DNA of 57,938 nt. Source: Ignavibacteriales bacterium. Its GTDB lineage: Bacteria; Bacteroidota; Ignavibacteria; Ignavibacteriales; SURF-24. The position numbers and the translations under genes are program-made. The stretch covers positions 1 through 57,938 of the forward strand of contig QZKB01000113.1 in the NCBI GenBank assembly GCA_003599415.1. Reading direction: 5' to 3'. This document shows, one piece after another, positions 34,248-43,245 of the stretch. How positions within the stretch are numbered: the first letter of the stretch is position 1; every line of letters starts with the position of its first letter. Below the pieces are notes generated by a model, which was not told the origin of the DNA, searched no databases, and worked only from the letters and a program-made list of their open reading frames with translations.

Positions 34248-35147
34248 CTACTCCTTTTTATATCCAATAGTTTTAGGATAACTAATAAGTTTAAATGCTT
34301 TTGAAATTCCATGAAGAGTCTCGGAATAACCGATAAATAAGTAGCCGCTTTTATTTAAAGCATCATATAAGCGGGAAATAACTTTTATTTTTGCTTTCAC
34401 ATCAAAATAGATTAAAACATTGGCGCAGAAGATGACATCAAAGTTTATCATTGATTTCATTGCCAGGTCATCAAACAGATTCAGGAATTTAAAACTAACG
34501 TTCTGCTTTATTTTACTATCAATCTCGTAGTAGCCGTTATTGGATTTGAAATATTTTTTAAGGTAATAGGCTGGTGCATTACGAATTGAATAATCCCGGT
34601 ACAATCCTTTTTTTGCAGTATCAAGAACAACATGATTTATATCCGTGCCCACAATTTCATATTCAAGGTTGGGATATTTGGGCTTAAGCATTTCATTTAA
34701 GATAATTGCAATTGAATATGCTTCTTCACCCGATGAAGATGCGGCGCTCCATATTCTTATTTTATTATTCAGTTTCCCTTTATTAGCCAGTACATCAGGA
34801 ATTACATTTGTAACAAGCGCATCAAGCTGCGGCTGGTTACGGAAGAAATAAGTCTCGTTTATTGTAATTGCTTCAAAAAGATATTTCTGTTCGTTAATCT
34901 TATCTGATCCGAATTTTACATACTCAAGGTATTTTTCGTATTCTGTAATTCCAACATAACCCATGCGTTTAAGCAGCCTACTTTCAAGAAGATATTTTTT
35001 ATTATCCTGGAAGTAGATTCCGCACAAATTATAGATATACACTCTCCATTCTTCAAAAGCTTTATCAGACAGGACCGCATCATTTTTGGGTCTGAATGAT
35101 CCGACAAAATTTTGAGGAGCAGAAGAAGCGGTATTTTGATTTAACAT
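34248..35147 (-). CDS. cheR: CheR, chemoreceptor methyltransferase
   Basis: The S-adenosylmethionine-dependent receptor methyltransferase, 299 residues. The N-terminal helical domain ends near ITINETYFFRN, and the SAM-binding motif IWSAASSSGEEAYSIAI is near residue 137. Later landmarks are IVGTDINHVVLDTAKKGLY and FDVIFCANVLIYF. It methylates receptor glutamates. It lies one base before the second CheY-like gene. Confidence 0.95.
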   Translation of the reverse strand: MLNQNTASSAPQNFVGSFRPKNDAVLSDKAFEEWRVYIYNLCGIYFQDNKKYLLESRLLKRMGYVGITEYEKYLEYVKFGSDKINEQKYLFEAITINETYFFRNQPQLDALVTNVIPDVLANKGKLNNKIRIWSAASSSGEEAYSIAIILNEMLKPKYPNLEYEIVGTDINHVVLDTAKKGLYRDYSIRNAPAYYLKKYFKSNNGYYEIDSKIKQNVSFKFLNLFDDLAMKSMINFDVIFCANVLIYFDVKAKIKVISRLYDALNKSGYLFIGYSETLHGISKAFKLISYPKTIGYKKE

Positions 35148-35170
35148 TCAGTTAACCTTTGATATTTAGT

Positions 35171-36547
35171 TTAACATCCTCTTTGATTTAATACAATCAA
35201 AGCGCGCTCTTGAACCATTTCATCATCATCGTTTGCAAGATTTCTCAGTGCCTCCGTAGATTCTTCGCTATTGATTCCTTCGAGAATTTCAATTAATCTT
35301 AAGCGATTCCAAACGTTGCTATCACAGCTCATTATATCTATAAAAACAAAAGCTGATGAAACATCAATTGAAAAGATAAGTTCTGTAACTATCCTTCTTA
35401 TTTCCTCATCGGAATGAGATAAAAGATCGGTCAATGACGTGCACAGGTTGTGCGTTTCCATTTTGGATAAAAAGTTAAATACATCTCCCGGCGCAGAATT
35501 TACAAATTCAAGCGTCATTTCCAATAGCGGCTTCAGATTAACCGCGTTTAATTTTAAATGACCGATTACTTCCGTATAAAAAACTTTTCTGTTACCGTAA
35601 AAATTGTTTTTAATATTGTCGTCTATTTCCGGGTCAAATCCATATATCTTATAACATGCATCGTAGATTTCTTTATCTTTAAAAAACTCAAGCAGGTAAG
35701 ACGCATTCTTCTGGTATGTAATTTCCGAATAGAGCAGTGTATTTAATATTGCGTGCTTAATGCTTTCCTCATAGGGAATATCAAGTGAAAATTTTTCTTT
35801 TAAACTTTTAATTGAGGAAACAGCAGCCCAGGTAAGAGGGGGCTGGATATTACTTAATTCAGACTGAAGGAAGAAAAACGTGCTTTCATCTCCAATTCTT
35901 CCAAGAATTTCCAGCATAGAAAACTTTGTAAGATCATCAGAACTTTCATAGTGGTTTTTTACAAATTCAAGCGCTTTTTCATCTCCCATTTTTCCAACGG
36001 CATCAACAATTGTGGGGCGGTATAATTCGCTCTTATCATAAAAGGAAATTATTTCATCAAGGTAATTGGTAGCTTCAATATTGCCAAGGGCTTCAATGCA
36101 GGCCAGTATAACATTTTCATTCTGTGTTTCATTAAGCAGTTTTACAATTGCATCCGCAGGTTCATTGCTGCCTATCAGTCCCAAAATATCAACAAGAAAT
36201 TTTTTATCATCATCATCACCTTTGGGAATAAAAGAAAGCATTGCGGCAATAGAAGAAGTTCCTCTTTTCAGCAACACCTCTCCCACAAAATTACGAATAG
36301 AGATTTCCGGTGAAGCGATATATTCAACTATATATTCGGCAATTTTATTATTTGCATTGTAAATAAGGGCTAGGCTCACCGTATCTCTAACCCCGGTATC
36401 AGGATCGGAAATCATTGAGCAAATAAGTTTTGCTGTATCATCACTCATTTCTTCAGATAAGAATCTTTCAACAGCCTGGCGTCTTACAGCTGCATCTTCA
36501 GATTTGATTGATTGAATTTCTTTTTCAGTTAATCCAGAAGTTGACAT
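35171..36547 (-). CDS. HEAT-repeat protein at the head of the che operon
   Basis: A soluble all-helical protein of 458 residues with repeated HEAT/PBS-lyase-type units of about 30 residues. Examples are IAEYIVEYIASPEISIRNFV, DKKFLVDILGLIGSNEPADA and TEALRNLANDDDEMVQERAL. I start it at ATG 36547 (MSTSGLTEK), which has AGAGGA upstream; the frame can be read back to TTG 36808, but those 87 residues look like translated intergenic DNA. HEAT proteins bind other proteins, so a scaffold or kinase-regulatory role in chemotaxis is possible, but no partner is visible. Confidence 0.85.
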   Translation of the reverse strand: MSTSGLTEKEIQSIKSEDAAVRRQAVERFLSEEMSDDTAKLICSMISDPDTGVRDTVSLALIYNANNKIAEYIVEYIASPEISIRNFVGEVLLKRGTSSIAAMLSFIPKGDDDDKKFLVDILGLIGSNEPADAIVKLLNETQNENVILACIEALGNIEATNYLDEIISFYDKSELYRPTIVDAVGKMGDEKALEFVKNHYESSDDLTKFSMLEILGRIGDESTFFFLQSELSNIQPPLTWAAVSSIKSLKEKFSLDIPYEESIKHAILNTLLYSEITYQKNASYLLEFFKDKEIYDACYKIYGFDPEIDDNIKNNFYGNRKVFYTEVIGHLKLNAVNLKPLLEMTLEFVNSAPGDVFNFLSKMETHNLCTSLTDLLSHSDEEIRRIVTELIFSIDVSSAFVFIDIMSCDSNVWNRLRLIEILEGINSEESTEALRNLANDDDEMVQERALIVLNQRGC

Positions 36548-36875
36548 TAATGGTCCTCTTAAATGAAATGATCTGGCTAAATCTTTTAATATTATCGGTA
36601 AAATTTGAATTTCTTCGAGAGGTAAAACAATAATAATGCCCGATTTTTTTGATTTTTTTTCAAATTTTCTTAAGTCGCCCTGCATAATATTAGCCAGAAG
36701 AAGAATAATGTATAGTTGCTTTCTTAGAGAAGTGATGATGAGGAATCTACTTTGCAAAAACTTATCTTTGAAGTGAATTGGAAAGAATTCTGCCAATTGT
36801 TTTTTCAATACAACTGATTTAGTCCGGAAAAGAAATGTTTACCAAACGAACCAAGAATGTGAGAATAACCTAACT
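36548..36875. other. 328-base intergenic region before the che operon
   Basis: No gene is supported here. It carries one candidate sigma-54-like site on the minus strand (TGGCTA-ATATT-ATGC, 36682-36696) with the right 12-base spacing but mismatches in the -24 AC and the first -12 base. A -10-like ACCGATAA for sigma-28 at 36592-36599 lacks a proper -35. AT-rich elsewhere. Confidence 0.5.
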
Positions 36876-38276
36876 TTACGGTTCCGTAACTTTTTTAGTA
36901 ACCTCAATTCCAAGCTGAGTCATCCGGTACCTTAGTTTTGAGCGGGATAATCCAAGCACTTTAGCTGCTTTAACCTGGTTTCCTTTTGTAATATCAAGCG
37001 TTTTCAATATTAAAGTTTTTATAACGGAATCTATTGAGATACCTTCTTTAGGAATTTTAAGAGAAAATATATCTTCATCTTTTGGTTTGGTTTTTACCTC
37101 TTCAACAAGGAAACCGAAATGTTTTATTTTTAACTCGTCGCCATCCATCATAAGAATTGCGCGCTCCATAACATTACGCAGTTCGCGTACGTTACCTTTC
37201 CAATATTGTTCTTCCAATAATTTTAATACTTCCGGTTCAATGCCTTTTATCTGTTTAAAGAACTTCTGGGCAAATTCGTTCATAAAGGAATATACGAGCA
37301 TTGGTATATCTTCTTTACGTTCGCGTAAAGGCGGAATAGTTATTCTTGCTACATTAAGCCTGTAAAAAAGATCTTCTCTGAAATTTCCTTTCTGTACTTC
37401 ATTTTCAAGGTTCCTGTTTGTAGCGGCAAGAATTCTTACGTCAACAGAAATTTCCTTTTCGCCGCCAAGCCTGTAAAATTTCTTTTCCTGCAATACCCGT
37501 AAAAGTTTCACCTGAAGGTCAAGACTCAACTCACCAATCTCATCCAATAAAATTGTACCACCATTTGCAAGCTCAAATTTTCCAAGTTTTGTTTTTTGAG
37601 CAGCACCTGTAAAAGCTCCTTTTTCATGACCAAAGAGTTCGCTCTCGGCTAATTCCTTGGTAATTGTTGCACAGTTAACGGCTACAAATATTTTATTTTT
37701 TCTTGGGCTAAGCTGATGAATATACCTTGCAAAAACTTCTTTACCGGTACCGCTTTCACCTTCAAGCAGTATAGTCGTATTTTCACTTGCTGCAAGTTTC
37801 TCTACTGCATTAAGTACTTTTGAAATCGGTTTGCTTCTACCAAAATACTCTCTTTCAATCTGAACATCCGGTGACAGAATTGCCTGGAATTTTACTACTT
37901 CAGATTTAAGGTCTAAATGAGAGGTTATTTTTTTAAGCGTCGTGTTAAGCTGATCCATATCAATCGGTTTAAGCAGAAAATCGTACGCTCCAAGTTTCAT
38001 CGCGTTAACAGCAATTTTAACATCGGCGTATCCTGTAATCATAACAACAGGTATGTTGGGAAAATCTTTCTGTAATACTTTTAAAATTTCCAGCCCGTTA
38101 TGAGTAGTAAGATATATATCCAGCAGAATGATATCGGGTTCGTAAACTTCAAGAATATTAAAAACCCTTGAGGCATCTTCGCAGGTTCTTATCTCGTAAT
38201 TATTTTTTGCAAGAATTCTTTCAAGAGCGGTGGCAAATAAGTGGTCGTCATCTATAAGTAAAATTTTATATCCCAT
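36876..38276 (-). CDS. Sigma-54-dependent response regulator (NtrC/FlrC type)
   Basis: A 466-residue regulator with the order receiver, AAA+ and Fis-type DNA-binding domain. The receiver has DDD and phospho-acceptor Asp53. The AAA+ domain has Walker A GESGTGKE, the sigma-54 contact loop GAFTGA (ELFGHEKGAFTGA) and Walker B TILLDEIGEL. The C-terminal HTH includes KVLGLSRSKLRYRM. I start it at ATG 38276 (SD AGGTGAT) over GTG 38285. Its gene sits between the flagellar clusters and follows the kinase, so it is the likely activator of the fliL and flgB sigma-54 promoters, as FlrC or FleR is in other bacteria. Confidence 0.9.
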   Translation of the reverse strand: MGYKILLIDDDHLFATALERILAKNNYEIRTCEDASRVFNILEVYEPDIILLDIYLTTHNGLEILKVLQKDFPNIPVVMITGYADVKIAVNAMKLGAYDFLLKPIDMDQLNTTLKKITSHLDLKSEVVKFQAILSPDVQIEREYFGRSKPISKVLNAVEKLAASENTTILLEGESGTGKEVFARYIHQLSPRKNKIFVAVNCATITKELAESELFGHEKGAFTGAAQKTKLGKFELANGGTILLDEIGELSLDLQVKLLRVLQEKKFYRLGGEKEISVDVRILAATNRNLENEVQKGNFREDLFYRLNVARITIPPLRERKEDIPMLVYSFMNEFAQKFFKQIKGIEPEVLKLLEEQYWKGNVRELRNVMERAILMMDGDELKIKHFGFLVEEVKTKPKDEDIFSLKIPKEGISIDSVIKTLILKTLDITKGNQVKAAKVLGLSRSKLRYRMTQLGIEVTKKVTEP

Positions 38277-38281
38277 AAAAA

Positions 38282-38983
38282 TCACCTGTTATTTAATTCC
38301 GGGAAATCCACAAAGAACCTGGTTCCCTTTCCATATTGAGATTCAAAATAAATTTCCGCCTTATGTTCTTCCAGGAGTTTTTTACATACACTTAACCCAA
38401 TACCGGTTCCTGTTTTTTTACTCGTATAAAATTCTTTGAACACGTTTTCTTTGTCGCTTTCTTTTATTCCAATGCCAAAATCTTCAACCACAAGCCGAAT
38501 GATTGCTGAACCATTTTTTTCTGATCTGGCTGTTTTTACAATAATGTTTCCGCCGTTGTTGCTTGCTTCTATAGCATTAGTGAGTAAGTTTAATATTACT
38601 TGTAGAATCTTATTCCTGTTTACACTCAACGGCATTATGTTTTCACCAAGTTGTTTATCAAACAAGATAGAGTTTTTTGTGGCAACCGGATTAAGAATTA
38701 CTATTGCCTGTTCAATTATTTCGTTAATTGAAGTAACTTCAAGTTCATCCAGTGGTCTCCTGGAAAACTCAAGAATATTTTCCATCAGCTTTGTAATTCT
38801 TTCAAGGGCAACTTCGCAGGCAAGTATTATATCGTAGCTTTCTTTATCAACGTTTTCGGAATAAATTTTAAGGAAATGCAGATTTAATTTAAGAACAGAG
38901 AGCGGGTTTCTGATTTCATGGGACAGTGTAGCAGCTAATTTGCCGAGCAGTTCCAACTTATTACTTTGTATATCTGTTTCCAT
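38282..38983 (-). CDS. Soluble histidine kinase (FlrB/AtoS-like)
   Basis: A short cytoplasmic histidine kinase of 233 residues with no sensor domain. The HisKA motif LAATLSHEIRNPLSVLKLNL has His22, and the HATPase domain has LTNAIEASN, EDFGIGI and GTGIGLSVC. It is paired with the sigma-54 response regulator that follows it. Because it lacks a sensor it may read the state of basal body assembly by protein contact, like FlrB, FleS or the FlgS kinase of Campylobacter; that is inference. Confidence 0.9.
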   Translation of the reverse strand: METDIQSNKLELLGKLAATLSHEIRNPLSVLKLNLHFLKIYSENVDKESYDIILACEVALERITKLMENILEFSRRPLDELEVTSINEIIEQAIVILNPVATKNSILFDKQLGENIMPLSVNRNKILQVILNLLTNAIEASNNGGNIIVKTARSEKNGSAIIRLVVEDFGIGIKESDKENVFKEFYTSKKTGTGIGLSVCKKLLEEHKAEIYFESQYGKGTRFFVDFPELNNR

Positions 38984-38993
38984 TTATACTTCT

Positions 38994-39022
38994 ATTCTAC
39001 AAGAATTTATTTTTCCGTCCAA
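38994..39022 (-). promoter_or_regulatory. Possible sigma-70-type promoter of the kinase/regulator pair
   Basis: The minus strand reads TTGGAC-N17-TAGAAT. The -10 is one base from TATAAT, while the -35 matches TTGACA at only three positions. It would start transcription a few bases before the kinase ATG, giving a nearly leaderless message. Weak support. Confidence 0.3.
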
Positions 39023-39171
39023 ATTTATAAATATTTATCAAAAAATTAAACGGAAGCTTAAGTTTTAGGCAACCAATATAAGGAAAAGAAAGAATGTTTA
39101 AATGGATTTATTTTAAAAAAAGAAAGATACTCAGATTGGAAACGCTACAAGTAGAGTTGATTTAGCTGTGG

Positions 39172-39206
39172 GCAAATGTAAAAAGGGAGTTTTGTTAACT
39201 CCCTTT
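39172..39206 (-). terminator. Intrinsic terminator at the end of flgM
   Basis: A 10-bp perfect stem (AAAGGGAGTT with AACTCCCTTT, 5-base loop, 39182-39206) is followed by a T-run on the minus strand. The flgM stop codon lies in the loop and stem, so termination is coupled tightly to the gene end. It closes the flagellin-flgM operon. Confidence 0.88.
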
Positions 39207-39464
39207 AATATCTTTCAGTATACCGTCTGCAACTTTGGAAAGTACTTCATCGGAATTATAGTATCCGGAATCAATTTTTGTTTTAATCTCTTCAAGATTT
39301 TTAGTGCTAACTTTCCCCTCATTCATAAGTTTTGCTTTTTCGGAAATTTCGACCTTGTCAAATTTTGCAGATGAGACGGGCTGATTCTCTTTTTTATCGG
39401 TTTCAGATTTTCTTGCTGTTTCGTTTACAACATTTATAAAGTTATTTGTGCCTACGACTTTCAA
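39195..39464 (-). CDS. flgM: FlgM, anti-sigma-28 factor
   Basis: An 89-residue inhibitor of FliA, exported after hook completion. The C-terminal sigma-binding region is clear (FDKVEISEKAKLMNEGKVST, then KTKIDSGYYNSDEVLSKVAD). I start it at TTG 39464 because AGGTGA lies just upstream and the protein then opens KVVGTNNFINVVNETA, as typical FlgM does. The alternative TTG at 39488 would overlap the preceding gene by 20 bases. It is last in the flagellin cluster. Confidence 0.93.
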   Translation of the reverse strand: MKVVGTNNFINVVNETARKSETDKKENQPVSSAKFDKVEISEKAKLMNEGKVSTKNLEEIKTKIDSGYYNSDEVLSKVADGILKDIKGS

Positions 39465-39468
39465 AATT

Positions 39469-39795
39469 TCACCTTTTATATAATGCAAGTTTCTTTTGAT
39501 TATGCAAATTTTTTAACTCACTGCTAAGAGCTTGGGAATCACTTTCCTTTATCTCAATAATATTATCGAGTCTTTTAACAATTTTTTTAGTCAAAACTTT
39601 TAAAGAATCATTAATTTCGGGTATTTTTTTTCCGGGTTTTATACTCAGAGCTGCTTTTTCATTTTTAGTGTCCGAAATATATGATTTTATCTCTGAAATA
39701 CTATTTTCAAAATTATTTTCATTAAGCTTTTCAAGCTTATCTATAATTGAGTTCAGGTTAGTTTTAATTTTTTCAATATGCGGATTAGAATTCAT
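39469..39795 (-). CDS. Small helical protein, possible flagellar chaperone
   Basis: A 108-residue, highly charged and almost fully helical protein between fliD and flgM. The position after fliD and before flgM is where FliT- or FlgN-type chaperones occur, and the size and helicity fit. I see no diagnostic motif, so I leave it unnamed. It lies 6 bases after the fliD stop. Confidence 0.7.
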   Translation of the reverse strand: MNSNPHIEKIKTNLNSIIDKLEKLNENNFENSISEIKSYISDTKNEKAALSIKPGKKIPEINDSLKVLTKKIVKRLDNIIEIKESDSQALSSELKNLHNQKKLALYKR

Positions 39796-39801
39796 ATCGT
39801 T

Positions 39802-41589
39802 TTACATTGAGCTTATTGAATTATAGATTTCATACAATGAATTAAGCTGCATTTGCATTTCAATATATCTTTGTCTTAATGATTCGGCGCTCTTTTCAAT
39901 CTTTTCCTGTTTAGAGGTAATACTATCGCTGAGTTCTTCAATTGAATCATCTACAGAATTTTTTGCCTTGGTTAAATAACCGGAAGTACCAAGATATGAA
40001 CTTACTTTGTCATATAACGTAGCAGCAATCCCATTGGTAGAATTAAACAAAGTCTCAACTTCATCAATTTTTTCATTAAGATTCTGTTCCAGTTTTGCAG
40101 AATCGGAAATAGTTAATCCACTGCTCGTATTAAATGTTATTCCAAGTTTGGAAAGAGTATTGATTTCATCTGAATTAATGCCGGCGACCACGCCATATGC
40201 AGAATTGCTGAACATTGATAAAATGGAGGAAGCATTTGTATCTCCCAGGAAAATACCCCTGTTGCCAAGATCATCCGTAGTGCTTTTTGTTCTTATGTAA
40301 GAATAAATTTCATTAAACTTTGTTATAAAACTTTCTATCTTGGATTTTATTGAAGAAACATTATTAGTAATAGATACCGAAACGGTAGCATCTGTCACTT
40401 CCATTACAGATTTTAAACTTATGGTTGCACCGGTTACAAGATCAGATACTTCATTGGAATCCCTTTCGATGTCAACACCGTTAAAATTGAATTTGGAATT
40501 AAGATCTGAAAGTGCATAAACAAATCCGGGTGTATCCTCGCCACCCTCGGTCTGTACATAAGAACTTCGTGTAGTACCAAGGTTTAATCCAATACTGCTT
40601 AGTGCAATATTACTGCCGCCGGATTCATAAAGATCCGTTATTCTATTATTATAGCCGGAATTTTTTGCTGTAAAAGAAAGCTGGCTTGTTGAAGAGAGAG
40701 GAGAAAAAACAGAAGCAACAACAATTCCGGATGCTGCCTTCTGCTTGGTTACTTCAATATCCAAATCATTTACAAGATCAAAACCGCTTTCATTACTAAT
40801 CGAAATATAATCTGAGCTATCATCAATAGAGAGTTTAAGTTTAACATCACCGGCTGAAGGTGAATCAACAATCTTTTCTGCGGTAACACCATCAACTTCT
40901 TCATTTATCTTGGTAACAAGCTGATCCATCAAATCATTATAATCGGTTGCGCTATCAATAGTAATTGTAGTCTCTGTTCCGTTAATATTAACAGTAAAAG
41001 AAGCAGCTCCGCCGGCATAAGCGGTTGTCCCGGTTTTAGCCGAGGAAGTAACAACAGCTTTATCGGAATTTACAGCATCTCTTATTTTTTCCATCACGGT
41101 CTTATTCGTAATTCCTGTTTCATCAAAATCATCACTGTCAAAAGTAACATCAACATCTGCATAGAATTCACCCGATTCGCCGTCACCGGATTTTATTTTA
41201 AATGAATGAGTTCCTGTAGTTGTAATAACTGATGAATAACCATCAGATGTCAGGTCCAGTCCTAAAACCATATCGCTTTTGGCTAACTGATTTACGCGGA
41301 TATTATAAGCGCTTATTGCTGCACTGTTTGACGCTGTAATTGTAGCAAACGCCGAATTTGACGAAGAAGTAGTTTTGCCGGCAAAAATTGAACTACTTCC
41401 TGTTGCTTTCAAATCACTTAAAATAGACTGGAGAGCGGAGAGAGAAGTACTTAATGTTGAGTAGGCTGAAGATATACTTTGGTACTTATCCTTTTTTGTT
41501 GATAAAGGACTAATCTTCTTGTTTATCTCGTTATTGTAATAACTGTTTACAAGACTATTTATTCCCGAAGTTGAAAGATAGTCAGCCAT
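39802..41589 (-). CDS. fliD: FliD, filament cap protein
   Basis: The filament cap protein, 595 residues. The N-terminal domain (STKKDKYQSISSAYSTLSTS) and C-terminal FliD domain (TLSKLGITFNTSSGLTISDS, then a heptad helical tail) match the family. The middle is the Ser/Thr-rich exposed domain. It is 2 bases after fliS and belongs to the late, sigma-28 cluster. Confidence 0.95.
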   Translation of the reverse strand: MADYLSTSGINSLVNSYYNNEINKKISPLSTKKDKYQSISSAYSTLSTSLSALQSILSDLKATGSSSIFAGKTTSSSNSAFATITASNSAAISAYNIRVNQLAKSDMVLGLDLTSDGYSSVITTTGTHSFKIKSGDGESGEFYADVDVTFDSDDFDETGITNKTVMEKIRDAVNSDKAVVTSSAKTGTTAYAGGAASFTVNINGTETTITIDSATDYNDLMDQLVTKINEEVDGVTAEKIVDSPSAGDVKLKLSIDDSSDYISISNESGFDLVNDLDIEVTKQKAASGIVVASVFSPLSSTSQLSFTAKNSGYNNRITDLYESGGSNIALSSIGLNLGTTRSSYVQTEGGEDTPGFVYALSDLNSKFNFNGVDIERDSNEVSDLVTGATISLKSVMEVTDATVSVSITNNVSSIKSKIESFITKFNEIYSYIRTKSTTDDLGNRGIFLGDTNASSILSMFSNSAYGVVAGINSDEINTLSKLGITFNTSSGLTISDSAKLEQNLNEKIDEVETLFNSTNGIAATLYDKVSSYLGTSGYLTKAKNSVDDSIEELSDSITSKQEKIEKSAESLRQRYIEMQMQLNSLYEIYNSISSM

Positions 41590-41591
41590 TA

Positions 41592-41936
41592 TTATGCCTT
41601 TTTATTTTTGAATGCCTCTATCCAGGTGTCTCTTAGTTCGGTCAGAATTTTTTGAACCACTTCATAATTTTGCTGGCGCATTTGATCCTGGCAGTATTGA
41701 TATAACCTGAACAGGCCGACGGAAATTTCGCGGGCTTGTTCATCATCAAATCGTAAAGCATTAATCAATTCCTGAATAGCTTTATTTGTTTTGTGCAAAT
41801 CTTTCTTAACGCAATGAAGAATTGCAAAATCATAGATCTTAATTATAATCTGTTCCGGAGTAGCATCCAGAATTTCTTTTAAGAGATATTGATTAACTTT
41901 ATTTTTTTGGACGTTTGCCATATTCGAATAATACAT
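41592..41936 (-). CDS. fliS: FliS, flagellin chaperone
   Basis: A flagellin export chaperone of 114 residues. It is all helical with the typical start (KVNQYLLKEILDATPEQIII) and LINALRFDDEQAREISVGLF in the middle. It binds the C-terminus of newly made flagellin. The ATG at 41936 or the one five codons later may be used. Preceded by a hairpin that could limit read-through from flagellin. Confidence 0.93.
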   Translation of the reverse strand: MYYSNMANVQKNKVNQYLLKEILDATPEQIIIKIYDFAILHCVKKDLHKTNKAIQELINALRFDDEQAREISVGLFRLYQYCQDQMRQQNYEVVQKILTELRDTWIEAFKNKKA

Positions 41937-41949
41937 AAAAATTTCCTGC

Positions 41950-41992
41950 TCTTTTAATTATTAAAAATTACCCCCGGCAACCAAACCGGGGG
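41950..41992 (-). terminator. Terminator or attenuator between fliC2 and fliS
   Basis: A 7-bp GC stem (CCCCCGG with CCGGGGG, 8-base loop, 41971-41992) is followed by TAATTTTTAATAATT, a broken T-run. It is weaker than the terminator after the first flagellin and may let part of transcription continue into fliS-fliD-flgM. Confidence 0.75.
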
Positions 41993-42013
41993 AAAACTAT
42001 TTGTTCCACTCTG

Positions 42014-42841
42014 TTAGAAGAGTGAGAGCAGGTTTTGTGGAGCAGTATTCAATTGAGCATACATAGCCGTTCCGATCTGCTGTGCAATTTGTCCCTTGGT
42101 TGCATTCAATTGTTCCATAGCAACATCCGCGTCAAATATTGAGGATATTGTTGATGTATTGTTTGCAATTGCAGCAGTAAGATATTCTTCTCTGCTGTTC
42201 ACTGTTTGAATAAGGTTACCAATTCTACCCAATGCAGATCTTACGTTTGAAGCTACACTTGTTGCATCAAAATCGAGAACGGTTGCATCTGTAGTAGATT
42301 GTAAATTGCCTGTTCCAATTGCGGTAGCTAATGTTGCGGAATCTAAATATCCGGCTCCAGCGAAGTCAACCGTAAATGCAGTACCACTTATATCAAATGT
42401 TGCATCGGCAATAGGGGTTGAACCATCTGTACTTGCTAATAACTGTGTTCCATTGATATTTGTATTCTTAAGTATGGAATCGATTTCAGAAGCTAATGTT
42501 CTGATATCTCTAGCAATAGATGCAGAATCCTTCAATGGATCATCTGCATCAACCTGTTTTGCCTGAATTGCATTTAGCTTATCTGTAATCTGTTGTAAGG
42601 CGGATTCCGCGGTTGATAAATAGTTTTTAGCATCGGTAATATTTCCAAGCTGAGCTTTCATTATACCGTTCTGAGCTTCCAACTGCTTGCCAACATTATA
42701 ACCCGATGTATCATCCGCCACACTATTAATTTTCTTTAATGTAGCTAAACGAAGTTGAGCTGATGCTGTTGCTTTATTTGTTTTTGCCAATGCATTATAT
42801 GCCTGTAATGCATCTACGTTTGTATTTACTGAGAATCCCAT
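42014..42841 (-). CDS. fliC: Flagellin (second copy)
   Basis: A 275-residue flagellin with the conserved N-terminus (MGFSVNTNVDALQAYNALAK) and C-terminus (GTAMYAQLNTAPQNLLSLF). It has D0 and D1 domains and only a short variable insert near residues 145-205, so D2/D3 is minimal. It is highly similar to the copy upstream, with differences clustered in the insert. It has its own sigma-28 promoter and structured leader. Ser/Thr in the insert may be glycosylated by the enzymes upstream; that is inference. Confidence 0.96.
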   Translation of the reverse strand: MGFSVNTNVDALQAYNALAKTNKATASAQLRLATLKKINSVADDTSGYNVGKQLEAQNGIMKAQLGNITDAKNYLSTAESALQQITDKLNAIQAKQVDADDPLKDSASIARDIRTLASEIDSILKNTNINGTQLLASTDGSTPIADATFDISGTAFTVDFAGAGYLDSATLATAIGTGNLQSTTDATVLDFDATSVASNVRSALGRIGNLIQTVNSREEYLTAAIANNTSTISSIFDADVAMEQLNATKGQIAQQIGTAMYAQLNTAPQNLLSLF

Positions 42842-42844
42842 TTT

Positions 42845-42888
42845 GTACCTCCTTGTCTTTGGTTGTTTAATTCAGGCATCCTTGCCTG
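42845..42888 (-). promoter_or_regulatory. Flagellin leader hairpin with GGA loop (fliC2)
   Basis: The minus strand holds CAGGCA-AGGA-TGCCTG (42873-42888), a 6-bp stem with an AGGA tetraloop, then a ribosome site ACAAGGAGGTAC (near 42845-42856). Both GGA elements resemble CsrA/RsmA sites. The same pattern occurs in the other flagellin leader. Confidence 0.55.
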
Positions 42889-42922
42889 TTGGTTATTAAT
42901 TTTTAATGTATTCTCACTTTTA

Positions 42923-42949
42923 TTATCGACAATCAATTTTATTTTTTTA
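42923..42949 (-). promoter_or_regulatory. Sigma-28 promoter of fliC2
   Basis: The minus strand reads TAAA (42949-42946), N15, GTCGATAA (42930-42923). This is one base from the consensus TAAA-N15-GCCGATAA. The start would be near 42916, giving a leader of about 75 bases. The 42950-43189 remainder of the gap shows no gene. Confidence 0.75.
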
Positions 42950-43189
42950 GTATTGCGGACATTATTTTAAAAATCATTTTTCGTACCCGTAATTATTTCT
43001 TCTGTTATAAACATACCTAAGCATTAATTATTAGTTATATCTCTTACTGAATGCCGGGAATGTTTAATAAACAGCAGGTAAATCTTTGGGGTAGAAGAAA
43101 TATTTCCAAGGCTGGTAAATGAAAAGTATGATTGATGAAAAGAATTTTAATAAAAATTGATCTGCTGTGTGAATGACTAAAGAAATAGT

Positions 43190-43225
43190 TTTAAAATAAA
43201 AAACCCCCGGGAACCAACCGGGGGT
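43190..43225 (-). terminator. Intrinsic terminator after fliC1
   Basis: An 8-bp perfect stem ACCCCCGG with CCGGGGGT (43203-43225, 7-base loop) is followed by TTTTTTATTTT on the minus strand. It makes the first flagellin a single-gene transcription unit. Confidence 0.9.
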
Positions 43226-43245
43226 AACCAAAGATAACTACTCTA

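Noticed and set aside
36592..36618. Sigma-28-like -10 (ACCGATAA) upstream of the HEAT gene
   Set aside because: At the required 15-base spacing the -35 is TCGA instead of TAAA, and shifts of one base do not help.
36548..36808. N-terminal extension of the HEAT protein from a TTG at 36808
   Set aside because: The 87 extra residues have no HEAT pattern, and a good ribosome site precedes the ATG at 36547.
36876..36900. Terminator at the end of the sigma-54 regulator gene
   Set aside because: A palindrome near TTACGG/CCGTAA is present but the loop is too small and no T-run follows.
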